DNA of 64,000 bases, from NCBI GenBank assembly GCA_009778955.1, contig WRFD01000002.1:1-64000 (forward strand), given 5' to 3'. This DNA comes from Desulfobulbus sp. (GTDB lineage: Bacteria; Desulfobacterota; Desulfobulbia; Desulfobulbales; Desulfobulbaceae). A model generated the notes under the pieces. The model was not told the DNA's origin, did not search any database, and was given only the letters and a program-made list of their open reading frames with translations. Both the position numbers and the translations under genes were made by a program. Each line of letters opens with the position of its first letter. The first letter of the stretch is position 1. Positions 49,114-59,000 of the stretch are shown in pieces.

Positions 49114-50748
49114 TTATGACTCCTGGCCGCGCACGCGGATTTGGGCGATGAAATCGGCCAGATTGGCCTGGATTTTTCCTGTCTGCTGCACCAGAGCGGC
49201 GATCTTCTCGCTGACCAGCCGGGCAGCCTGGCCGGTGGCGTCGGTGGCCATGACGACATCGTTCAGGCTACGGGAAACCCCCGAAGTCTCCATTGCGACC
49301 GACTGCGTGCTCTTGGTGATCTCGTCACTGGTGTTATGCTGCTGCGACACCGCCAGCTCGATTTCCTTGGAGATGGCGTTGATCTTCTCCAAGGTGGCGT
49401 TGATCGAGCCGATGGACTGCACGGAATCCCTGGTCGCGCCTTGGATGTTCCGGATTTGGTCCGATATCCTAGCGGTCGACTGCTTGGTCTGGTCGGCCAG
49501 ATCCTTCACTTCCGAGGCCACCACCGCAAAGCCCTTGCCGGCTTCGCCTGCCCGGGCGGCCTCGATGGTGGCGTTGAGGGCGAGCAGGTCGGTTTGTTCG
49601 GCGATCTCGGAGATGATGGAAATGATGGCCTCGATCTCCTTGGCGTTGGCGTTCAATCGGTCGACGACCTCGCCGGTGCTCCTTATGGCGTCGACCGCGC
49701 TGGCCGAGACCGTGGAGGCCTCCAGCACCTTGTCGTTGATATCGTTGGTTGTGGTGTTCATTTCCTCAATTGCCGCCGCCACCGACTGTACGTCCGCAGC
49801 GGTGGCTTCCGAGGATTGCATGGCCTTTTCCGAAATCGTGCTGGTGTTGATGGCGGTCGTCATGACGGTCGCGACGGAATCGCCGATGCTGTTCAACTCG
49901 CCGAGGACCGCGGAGAGGGTCGAGCCGACGTTCTGTTCGAAATCGGCGGCCAGGGCCTGCATCCGCTTTTCCAGCCGGTCTTTCTCCAGGGCATTGTTCT
50001 TGAAAACCTGAATGGCGGCAGCCATCTCACCGATCTCGTCGTGCCGATGCTCGCCTGGGATGGCGATGGTAAGGTCGTTTTCCGAGAGCAGGCGCATGGT
50101 CCTGGTCATGAGCACCACAGGCTTGGTGATGGTTCTGGTCATGAAAAACAGCAGGATGCTGACAATGGCCACCAACCCGGCGCAGCCGTAGACAAACATC
50201 ATGCGCTGTTGGAGAATGGACTCGTTGAGCGGCCGCAGGTCATAGGTGAGCTGGACAATGCCCCCCAATTCATCCTGTTGCCAGTCGACATGGCACCTGA
50301 TGCAGTCGGGGTTCGACACCTGCGGGGTCACGATGAGCATGGTGTCACGGGCCGTGGTCATGAACTGCTTTTTTTCCGTCCGGGACCGGGCAAACAACTC
50401 CTTGTCCATAGTTTTGCCCCGGATCTCCTCGGTCGACTTCTGGCTGGAGGTCATATTCAGCCGCCCTTCCTTGGTGAAGAGCGCCACGTCAACGATCCCC
50501 TCAATATTGCGCTGGTTCCAGAGAATTTTCTGGAAGTTGTCCATCTGGCCCCGTTCCAGCGATCCTTTCACCGCCTCCTGTAGGGAATTGGCCAGGATCA
50601 GGACAGATTTCTGATACGAGTCGGTCAGCCGCCTGCTGAGGTAGTGGTCAAACAACATGCATCCCGCCACCAGCAAAATGATCATGGCCGGCGCGATCGA
50701 CAGCATGAATTTGGTGGTAATGCGAAGCCGCGAAAAAGAGCGTATCAT
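49114..50748 (-). CDS. Methyl-accepting chemotaxis protein with periplasmic CxxCH (c-type heme) motif
   Basis: Two TMs flanking a periplasmic domain containing [16 protein letters not shown]; canonical hairpin tip [41 protein letters not shown]. Start MIRSFSRL at 50748, ATGA overlap with the hydrogenase small subunit. Confidence 0.92.
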   Translation of the reverse strand: MIRSFSRLRITTKFMLSIAPAMIILLVAGCMLFDHYLSRRLTDSYQKSVLILANSLQEAVKGSLERGQMDNFQKILWNQRNIEGIVDVALFTKEGRLNMTSSQKSTEEIRGKTMDKELFARSRTEKKQFMTTARDTMLIVTPQVSNPDCIRCHVDWQQDELGGIVQLTYDLRPLNESILQQRMMFVYGCAGLVAIVSILLFFMTRTITKPVVLMTRTMRLLSENDLTIAIPGEHRHDEIGEMAAAIQVFKNNALEKDRLEKRMQALAADFEQNVGSTLSAVLGELNSIGDSVATVMTTAINTSTISEKAMQSSEATAADVQSVAAAIEEMNTTTNDINDKVLEASTVSASAVDAIRSTGEVVDRLNANAKEIEAIISIISEIAEQTDLLALNATIEAARAGEAGKGFAVVASEVKDLADQTKQSTARISDQIRNIQGATRDSVQSIGSINATLEKINAISKEIELAVSQQHNTSDEITKSTQSVAMETSGVSRSLNDVVMATDATGQAARLVSEKIAALVQQTGKIQANLADFIAQIRVRGQES

Positions 50749-51677
50749 AATTTGGTCCTCGACTCTGATTCGGTTCGGTAAAAGGGGAAATCTTTGTGGA
50801 GGGCAAAGGTCGGGGCCGCGCAGCCGATACAGGGCGCATTGGCGTCGATACACCAGGTGCTGCCGCCGTTCCACCAGCGGGTGGGGCAGTCGGCAAAGGT
50901 GATGGGGCCTAGGCAGCCGAGTTTGAACAGGCACCCGAAGTCGCCCAACTTCTTAGCGAACATTTCTTCCTGGAAATAATGGTATCGAGGACAGGAGTTA
51001 TGCAGGTTCTTGCCGAAGAAGATCTTCGGCGAGCGGGATTCGGTCAGCTCCGGCAATCCGACCTTGACCAGGTGGGTGATGGTGTGCCAGACCCAGTCCG
51101 GATGCGTCGGACAACCGGGGATGGTGATGAGGAGCTTGTCGATGTGTCGTTGCGCCAGGAAAGCAGGCACGCTCATCGAACCGGTTGGGTTGCCCTCGGC
51201 CGACGGGATGCCGCCAAAGGAGGCACAGGTGCCGATGGCGATGATGCCGGCGGCGGTCTTGGCGCCTGCCGCTACATATTCGCCAAACGGCTTGGAGCCG
51301 ATCATGCACGCTTCCGGCATGCCGGCCGGGATGGCGCCCTCGATCGCCAGGTAGTATTCACCGTCCTTGCCGCTTATGAACGAATCGATCAAGGCCAGGG
51401 CTTGCTGGCCGGAGATGGCCGACAGGTCGGAATGAAAGCTCAGGTTAGAATAGGTGGTGATGGAGGACAGGGGCGAGATGGTGGCAGTCTGGAGCAGCGA
51501 GATCGAGCAGCCGGTGCAGGACAACCCCTGCAAATAGATGATTTTTGGCGCCGTATCGGCCGTGATTGGGAGCAGGGCCGCCCGAATCGGCTCAGGCAGA
51601 GTGGAAAGCCCGAACGTTGTTCCTAAAGCGGCGGCAAGTTGCAGGGCCTGCCGCCGATTGATCTTGATCTCATTCAT
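50745..51677 (-). CDS. [NiFe] hydrogenase small subunit, Tat-type signal, no C-terminal TM helix
   Basis: [71 protein letters not shown]...[41 protein letters not shown]. Ends ...[12 protein letters not shown]. Confidence 0.93.
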   Translation of the reverse strand: MNEIKINRRQALQLAAALGTTFGLSTLPEPIRAALLPITADTAPKIIYLQGLSCTGCSISLLQTATISPLSSITTYSNLSFHSDLSAISGQQALALIDSFISGKDGEYYLAIEGAIPAGMPEACMIGSKPFGEYVAAGAKTAAGIIAIGTCASFGGIPSAEGNPTGSMSVPAFLAQRHIDKLLITIPGCPTHPDWVWHTITHLVKVGLPELTESRSPKIFFGKNLHNSCPRYHYFQEEMFAKKLGDFGCLFKLGCLGPITFADCPTRWWNGGSTWCIDANAPCIGCAAPTFALHKDFPFYRTESESRTKL

Positions 51678-51688
51678 ATAAGCTCCTG

Positions 51689-53203
51689 TCAGTGCACGGC
51701 GCAGGCCAGGCAGGGATCGAAGGAATGAATCACCCGGAGCGATTCCAGCTGTTCTTCTGGAGAGGCGACGTGCAAGCCGATCAGGGCCGACTCCAGTGGC
51801 CCCGGCACTTCCTGGCCATCCCGTGGCGAGCAATTCCAGGTGGTGGGAACCACGCACTCGTATTTTTCAATCACCCCGTTGCGCAGCCGCAGGTAGTGGA
51901 GCAGCGCGCCGCGCGAGGCCTCGGTCAGGCCGAATCCCTCGCCGGTGGCCGGAATCTTGTATGCGGCCATGGTTGGCTGGCCTGGCGTCAGCTGTTCGCA
52001 GGCCTCAAGCAGGTAGTCGGCGATGATCGCGGCGCTGATGCCCCGGCTGAGATGGCGGCCCAGCACGGAGTTGAGCTGAAAGATCGAAAGGTTGAGTTTT
52101 TTCAGGTAGCGGTCGACCGCCTCCCGGACTCGCTGGTCCTCGGAATGATGATAGGAGACTATGAGCCGGGCCGCAGGGCCGACTTCCGCCACCTGGCCCT
52201 CGTAGCGCGGGGCCTTGATCCAGGAATATCCCCGGGACGGGTCGGGAACAAGGGCGCCGGCGATCGCCACTCTTTCCGGCCCTTGGGAGACATAGCGCGA
52301 ATAGGCGGTTTCTTCGGTGATCGCGTTGCAGTCGAAGGGGGCGGCCGTGGCCTTCTGGTTGGCGACGTATCCCGAGGAAAAAAGGCGCGTGCCGTCCTGT
52401 TGCGGACCAAGGGGAAACAGGCCGGCCGACAGGAACCCGCCCTTTGAGGCCCCAATGTTCCAATAGGCGGGATACAGGGAGGCAATGGCTATAATGTCGG
52501 GGAGATAGGTGTCGTGGATGAAGCCCCGGACCTCCTCGATGATGGTTTTGTAGGCGAGGAGCAGGTCGATCCGGGCCTCCTGAGTGCATCCTCCCGGAAA
52601 AACCGAGGTGGCATGGGGAAACTTGCCGCCGAAAATCGCTGAGGCCTGGTTGCTTTTCTTTTGGATTTCCAAGGCTATGAGATAGTTCTTCAGCGCACCG
52701 ATACTGATGTCGGCGTTCTCGACATAATCGCCGCTCAGACGGGGCAGGAAAGGGGCCGCGGCATGGGCCTTGCCGGTGGCCAGCCTGGCTTTGACCCAAT
52801 CCCGCAGGTGCATGAGGTCGCGATCCTTGCCTGTATACTTGAGGATGGCAGTGACGTCGATGAAATCGATGGCGCTCAATTGATAGAAGTTGAGCAGGTG
52901 GTCGTAGATGTGGTTGGCCCCCTGAATCAGGTTTTGCAAAATTCTGCCGTTGGCCGGGGCAGTGATCTTGTAGGCGGCCTCCTGCGCGTAGGACGAGGCC
53001 AGGGCGTGGGCATAGGGGCAGATGCCGCAGATTCTCTGGGTGATCTGTTGGGCATCCAGGGGGTGTCTTCCCTGCAGAATACGTTCAAAACCACGAAACA
53101 TCTCGCCTTCGCACTTGGCGTCGACGATGATTTTGTTCTCAACGGTTGTTTTGACGTTCAGATGGCCTTCCAGCCGGGTAACCGGCCCGAGCTCAACTTT
53201 CAT
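51689..53203 (-). CDS. [NiFe] hydrogenase large subunit lacking the C-terminal maturation extension
   Basis: MKVELGPVTRLEGHLNVK; L1 RICGICPYAHALAS; L2 DPCLACAVH immediately followed by TGA (51689-51691). Strong SD (GGAGGAGG) before the 53203 ATG. Confidence 0.93.
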   Translation of the reverse strand: MKVELGPVTRLEGHLNVKTTVENKIIVDAKCEGEMFRGFERILQGRHPLDAQQITQRICGICPYAHALASSYAQEAAYKITAPANGRILQNLIQGANHIYDHLLNFYQLSAIDFIDVTAILKYTGKDRDLMHLRDWVKARLATGKAHAAAPFLPRLSGDYVENADISIGALKNYLIALEIQKKSNQASAIFGGKFPHATSVFPGGCTQEARIDLLLAYKTIIEEVRGFIHDTYLPDIIAIASLYPAYWNIGASKGGFLSAGLFPLGPQQDGTRLFSSGYVANQKATAAPFDCNAITEETAYSRYVSQGPERVAIAGALVPDPSRGYSWIKAPRYEGQVAEVGPAARLIVSYHHSEDQRVREAVDRYLKKLNLSIFQLNSVLGRHLSRGISAAIIADYLLEACEQLTPGQPTMAAYKIPATGEGFGLTEASRGALLHYLRLRNGVIEKYECVVPTTWNCSPRDGQEVPGPLESALIGLHVASPEEQLESLRVIHSFDPCLACAVH

Positions 53204-53753
53204 TCCTCCTCCGAAGCATGCGTGGATTCGTGGGGGTGGGGACGGCAACCGTCGGCAAGATCGAACGCCTCCTTGGGGCTGCTGTCTGTAAAGTCTGGAT
53301 GTATATATGAAACGAAGAGTGATGTCAAGGTGTTAGGACAGTAGCAACCAAGAGGGAAGCTGGTTAGGAGCGTCTCACAGGAGTTTTTCTAAAATCATGT
53401 CTAAAATCATAATACGTTGAAATTACAAGGCATTATGTAAGAGTTCTTGTAAGGCCCTCTTTTTGCGTTTTTGCCTCTGGAAGAGCAATTTGGAGGGTGG
53501 CGAAAGCAACTTGGCAAGGGTGCGTTAAAAATTAGAGAAATTCTGTAAATCCAGCAAATAACGCCCAAGGGTCGAAAATGTGAATTGGGTCTTACAAAGT
53601 TTTTTCTGCCAATATGCTGTAATTATTTAATTTGTGCTCGATTTTATTTGGTTTCAGGAAAACTCCTGTCCGACGCGCCCATGGCGTGTTCCATATCGAC
53701 CATCTGCCGGCCCGCAGTTCATTGATGGCTGGCACAGAGTTGGCGCATGGCCG

Positions 53754-56084
53754 TTAGGGCAGGAATTCGACTTCCAGGACACGGCCGGTGGTGCGGCCCT
53801 GGCTGTCGATCGCGGTCAGTTCGTAACGGCCTGAAGCGCCGGGGCGCCAGGGCAGGACTGCGTCACCCGAACTGTTGCCCAGGTAAAGGTTGTCGGCAAA
53901 CCAATACACCCGGTCACTGTCGCTTTCGATGGCGGCCGCCAGGCTGATGGTCTCTTCGGGCCGCGACAGCCGCAAGGTATACACAGTATTGGCCAACGGC
54001 GACAACAGGCGGGGCGGCTCGCCCACCACCGCGCCCGCGGTTGCAGCCAGGCAGCCGCGCTCGGCGGGGTCGGGCGGCAGCCGGCGCGGCAGCCCGGCGT
54101 CGCGAAAGAGCCGCTGGGTATCCGAGGGCCAGAACTCGAACACTTCCGTTCGGGTCAAGGCTGGATCATAGGGGGGACAGGCTGCCTCTCCGGAATCGTT
54201 CATCATCACCACCGGCCGGTGCAGGGTGGAGACGCGGATGGGCGATTTGCCCGGGATGAACCAGGTCGCCGCCGTGTGCGGGCACCAGCGGTTAGGCAGA
54301 TCGCCGGAAGCGGCGCACACTTCGACCCGGATGAGACCTGGCGGCGGCTGGACCGGCGCGGCCGCCTCATCCGCCGCAGTCAACTCCAGGGCATCGGCGA
54401 TACGAAAAAAGAGAGGGGCTGCGGCCTTGACCCCGACCAGGGCCGGATTGCCGTGGCCGTCGAAGTTGCCAAGCCAGACCGCAAGCACGTAATCGCCGAT
54501 CAGGCCGACCGACCAGGCGTCGCGAAATCCCCAGGAGGTCCCGGTTTTCCAGGCTGCTTCCCATTTATGACGGCTTCCGCGCTGGGCGGCCGGACGCGCA
54601 TTGGCGCTGAGCATGTCGCGCACCAGGAATGCCGCTTGCGGCGAAAGCAAGGGCGTGCCGCTGACGACAGGATCGGACTGGCGATAGCGGAGCGGCCGGT
54701 GCAGGCCGTTGTTGGCCAGCATGGCATACAACCCGGCCAATTCCTCCATGGTCAGTTCGCCGCCTCCGAGCACCAGCGTCAAGCCATAGTGTGATTCCGG
54801 CCGCAGCCGGGCAATGCCGGCGCTGCGGAGAAAATCGTACAGGGTCGGACTCCGTAGCCGATTGGCCAGCCAAACCGCCGGAATGTTACGACTGCGGATC
54901 AAGGCGTCCCGGGCCGGAATCGGACCGGCAAAGCGACCGTCGAAATTTTCCGGCTGAAACGGCCCGAATGCGGTGGGCGCGTCGTTGAGCACGGTCAGGG
55001 GATGAATGAGCCCCTGGTCGATCGCCAGGCCGTAAATGAACGGTTTCAGGGTGGAACCGGGCGAACGTTTGGCCAAAACGCCGTTGACCTGGCCGTCAAT
55101 GGCGCGATTGAAATATCCCGCCGAGCCTGCCAGCGCCTTGACGGCCATATCGCGCCGGTCCACCAGGAGCACCGCGCCGTTCGCCAGGCCCTGGTCCCGC
55201 CGCTCAATGATGTATTGCCGCAGGATGCGCTCGATCATGCTCTGCAAGCGGAACTCCACCGTGGCGTGGATCACCGGTTCGTCACCGGCCATGCGCAGCA
55301 GTTGATCGGTCAGGTGCGGCGCCAGAAACGGCAGGGAAAGCTGACCTGAAAAATTTTGATCCGCAAGGGTGGTGGCCGGCGTGTCCCCGGGATGTTCCTG
55401 CAGCCAGGCCGTGGCCAGTCTCTGTCTGGCCTGCTGCTGTTCCGCGGCGAAATCGAACCGCTTGGTCGGATTCTGCGGCATCACGGCCAGAGCCAGGCTT
55501 TCGGCCAGGGTGAGTTGCCCGGCCTCTTTGCCGAAATAGATTCGAGCCGCCGCTGCCACGCCCTCGATATTGCCCCCCATTGGCGCCAGGTTGCAATACG
55601 CCCTGAGCAGCTCGTTTTTGGAGTAATGGACCTCCAACTGTAGGGCGAGAACGATTTGGGTAAGCTTGCCCGCCAGTGTCCGGGTGTTGAGCCGGTGCAG
55701 CCGTCGGGCCAACTGCATGGTCAGGGTGGAGCCTCCCTGGCGCACGCCCTGGACATAGGTGGCCCAGGCGGCCCGTCCAAGGGCAAGCGGATTGACGCCC
55801 GGATGCCAGAAAAACGCCCGATCCTCCTTGAGCAGGATGGCGGCAACGGCTGTTGGCGCCACCTGCTCAAGGGGAACCAGAATCCGGTACTGCCCGTCGC
55901 CGGCCAAGGTCAGGCGTAGGACCGTGCCGTCGGCGGCCCGGATCAGCCGTGAGGCAGGAAAGAAGGCCTCAAGCGGCGGAGCGGGCAGCAGGCGCAAGAT
56001 CGCCAGCACCGACAGCGTTGCGAACGCCACCAGTGCCGACAACCGGGCAAGCCGTCCGAACCATCCGCCCCGCGCGGCTTTCAT
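53754..56084 (-). CDS. pbpC: Penicillin-binding protein 1C
   Basis: Transglycosylase KEDRAFFWHPGVNPLALGRAAW, GGSTLTMQLARRL; transpeptidase SPGSTLKPFIYGLA; KTGTSWGFRDAW; C-terminal PbpC domain. Confidence 0.92.
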   Translation of the reverse strand: MKAARGGWFGRLARLSALVAFATLSVLAILRLLPAPPLEAFFPASRLIRAADGTVLRLTLAGDGQYRILVPLEQVAPTAVAAILLKEDRAFFWHPGVNPLALGRAAWATYVQGVRQGGSTLTMQLARRLHRLNTRTLAGKLTQIVLALQLEVHYSKNELLRAYCNLAPMGGNIEGVAAAARIYFGKEAGQLTLAESLALAVMPQNPTKRFDFAAEQQQARQRLATAWLQEHPGDTPATTLADQNFSGQLSLPFLAPHLTDQLLRMAGDEPVIHATVEFRLQSMIERILRQYIIERRDQGLANGAVLLVDRRDMAVKALAGSAGYFNRAIDGQVNGVLAKRSPGSTLKPFIYGLAIDQGLIHPLTVLNDAPTAFGPFQPENFDGRFAGPIPARDALIRSRNIPAVWLANRLRSPTLYDFLRSAGIARLRPESHYGLTLVLGGGELTMEELAGLYAMLANNGLHRPLRYRQSDPVVSGTPLLSPQAAFLVRDMLSANARPAAQRGSRHKWEAAWKTGTSWGFRDAWSVGLIGDYVLAVWLGNFDGHGNPALVGVKAAAPLFFRIADALELTAADEAAAPVQPPPGLIRVEVCAASGDLPNRWCPHTAATWFIPGKSPIRVSTLHRPVVMMNDSGEAACPPYDPALTRTEVFEFWPSDTQRLFRDAGLPRRLPPDPAERGCLAATAGAVVGEPPRLLSPLANTVYTLRLSRPEETISLAAAIESDSDRVYWFADNLYLGNSSGDAVLPWRPGASGRYELTAIDSQGRTTGRVLEVEFLP

Positions 56085-59000
56085 GGTGCTGCAATGGTCA
56101 GTCTGCCACCCAGGCCGCGTCCCTGCAGTTTCCGTTCATACATGCCTTCGGCATACGGCGGCGGCGCCAAAAAGATCCCTTCGTTCGTGGCCCGGACCTG
56201 GTATGTGTAGGTGGCGACATCGTCGGTCAGGATGGCATAGAGCACCACCCGGTCATCGCGGGTATCCACGAAAGAGGGATGCCAGAGCTGTTGGGCCGAC
56301 GAATCGGGCTCATCGCCATTGGCATGCTCCTCTTCCTCCTTCGGGGTCTTGGGGCGAACGACCACGGGTTCGACTCCGCCCGGGAGCAGGTCGACAATCG
56401 CGATCTCGCCGGCGTCAGCCCTGCCGGCAATGGAGCGCAACTGGAGCCGTACTGTGAACTCCTCACCCACCTTGACCCGCTCAAGAGGTTTCCCGTCCGC
56501 GCCGATATATTCACGCAGAATTTCGAGCCCTTGCTGGAGCGTGCCGGCGGGCGGCTGGCGGTCGAATCCGGCTTCGGTCAGCTGGTAGAAAGCCGCCTGG
56601 CCTGCCTGCTCCTTACGCAAAATCACCTTGTCCCACCCTGGGGCCAAGGCGGCTTTTGGCGGCTGGCCGTGCAAGGCAAGCGGCACGAGCGCCTGCTCTG
56701 CTCCCGCTTCGACGGTCATCCGACCGCTTTGCGGCGCGATGGAACGGCCATAAAGGTCAAAGGCCCGGATCAGCAGGGCAGCGGAGAGCGAATGGTGCTG
56801 GTCCCTGGAAACCCAATCGCCTAGGGCCGGCAACAGCGCTTCGGGAATGCTCGCCAACAGCTTGGGAAAATGCCGGGCCAACAGGGTCAGGAGCTCGGCG
56901 TCATGGCACAGGGCGTCGCCATACAGCCCGCCCTGAGCGGCGATTTCCGCCAGCGTTTGGGCCGCGGTGGCGGTGACGCTCCAGGGCACTCCGGCAATCA
57001 GTTTCTCCGCTTCCCGTTGCTGCTTCAACAGGGCCTGGCTGGCCGCCAGGTAGGCGGCGGCCAGATCGGCGCGCCAAACCTGGCGATGGTGCCGTTCCAA
57101 CTGCTCCAGAGTCGCCGCCAGGGGACCGCTGGTGACCTTGCCCTGGCGGGTGAGCAGATAGATGGCGCGGGCCTTGGTCCGCAATTCCTCCATGCCCTCT
57201 GCCGGCCCGTTAGCGATCTTCTCCAGGTACGCGCGTCCCTGGCGATCGAGATCGGCGGGAACAGGGACGCCGCGCTCACGGGCTTCGAGCAGAAAGTCAA
57301 CGGCGTAGACTGATGTTTCCGGCTGGACCGAAAGGTTGCTGGCCCACTGCCCGAAGCCGCCCATCTCGTTTTGCCGTTGTCGGAGCATGGCAAAGGCGGT
57401 CTGCAACGGCTTGAAATCCGGGCGGACCACCTCTTCCGGCCGCGCCATGATCAAAGTTGGCATGGCCTTGGAGATCAGTTGTTCGGTGCAGCTGTACGGG
57501 TAGTGTTCCAGGTAGGCGCTCAGTCCCTGGACCCAGACCAGGGGCGAGCGGTCATACCCTATCTCGACCGTGCGGTATTCGTTATGCAGATCGCGCTGCC
57601 GGGGGAGGCTCAGGGCTTGATCCGTGAACAGCCCGGTCCGCAATGCGACCCGGTAGGGAGTTGCCGGCCGGACCGAGGCGCTCTCGTGGATTCGCGCCGC
57701 ACCTTCCCCGCTTTCGGCGGTGAACGTCAGCTCAGTGGAGCCGAGTTGGTCTGTGGCGCGCAAATGGAAGCGGGCAACGCCTTCACGGCCGGGCGCCACC
57801 TCCAGTTGTTGGATGGCGGGTTCGGTCACGGTGAGGCCAGGGCCTGTTTCCAGACGAATTCGCACCTGGCTTTCCTGGCGCAGATTGCTGAAAGCGCCGA
57901 CCGAGATCGAGAATTCATCGCCAGGGGCGACAAATGCCGGCACGTTGGGCGTCAGCACCCAGGGGCCACGCACCTCGGTGTTGCCTTCGAAAACGCCAAT
58001 CCGGGACGGGGTCACCGCCACGGCAACAATCCGCAGACGCCCGTTGAACCCTTCGGGCACGGCATACTCGAAATCGCGGCCGCCAGCCGGCACCTGCACG
58101 ATCCCGGACCAGTAGGCCACCGGCGGCTGGCGCTTGCGCTTGAACGGATTGAGATGCGCCCCGATTTCGTCTTCCCCGTCGCCGCCGGGAGCGGCCGCTG
58201 CCAACAGACGGCTGTATTCGGGCAGGATGAGGCTGAGAATCTGGGATGTCTGCACATTGAGCATCCGTTTTCTGAAAAAGTGGCCGAGCGGGTCCGGCGT
58301 CTTGTAGCGCGCCACCTGGAGGATGCCCTCGTCAACCGCGAGCACCACCGCCCTGGCCGCCTCTTTCGATGCCAGATGCAGCCGCAGGGTTTGACCCGGT
58401 TCGATATGTTCCGGAGGATTCAAGGTCAGCGGCAAGGTGCGAGCATCCAGCGACACGCTGAACGGAGCGGCCCCGGAAGAGAGGGGACTCATGAAGACTT
58501 CCGGTGAATTGGGATCGCGCACGAACTGGACATTGACATAGCCGTTGCCTTCCAATTCCTTGGGAACCGTGATGGTCTGCACGCTGGATGTGGTCGTGGT
58601 CTTGAACCAGGCGTGCGCATACACCCGGTCGCGCTCGATGGTAATCAGGCCGGCGCCGGTATAGGGGGCGCGCAGACTGATGTGAATCTTCTCGCCCGGC
58701 GCGTAGCTGGCCTTATCGAGCTTGATCTGCAACTCCGCGTTGCGCTCCAGCGAACGACTGAGATTGGCGGCCCCGGCAACGGTCCAGCGGATGCGGTTGA
58801 GCACCGTGCCGCCGGAATCGCGGACCTCATAGGCGAAATCGCCGGGCTCGGTGGTGGGCAATGCACTGTCCTTTCCTGTATTGTCAAGTGAAAACGGCTG
58901 GATATCCCGCTCGATCTCCTTGCGTCGCGACTCGTACTTATAGGTGCCGTCCGACTGTTTGACCAGCACGGAAAGGTAGCGGTATTCGACCAGGGCGAGC

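Noticed and set aside
49091-50583. 306- and 480-aa plus-strand ORFs opposite the MCP
   Set aside because: Antisense shadow of conserved MCP signalling domain.
53388-53411. 12-bp tandem repeat TCTAAAATCATG/TCTAAAATCATA upstream of the hydrogenase operon
   Set aside because: Only two copies in AT-rich sequence; could be an operator but not supportable.
53300-53640. Possible sigma-54 promoter for the hydrogenase operon
   Set aside because: Looked for TGGC-N10-GC on both strands; the apparent match had wrong spacing.
57371-58507. 378-aa plus-strand ORF
   Set aside because: Antisense to the alpha-2-macroglobulin gene; no recognisable domain.
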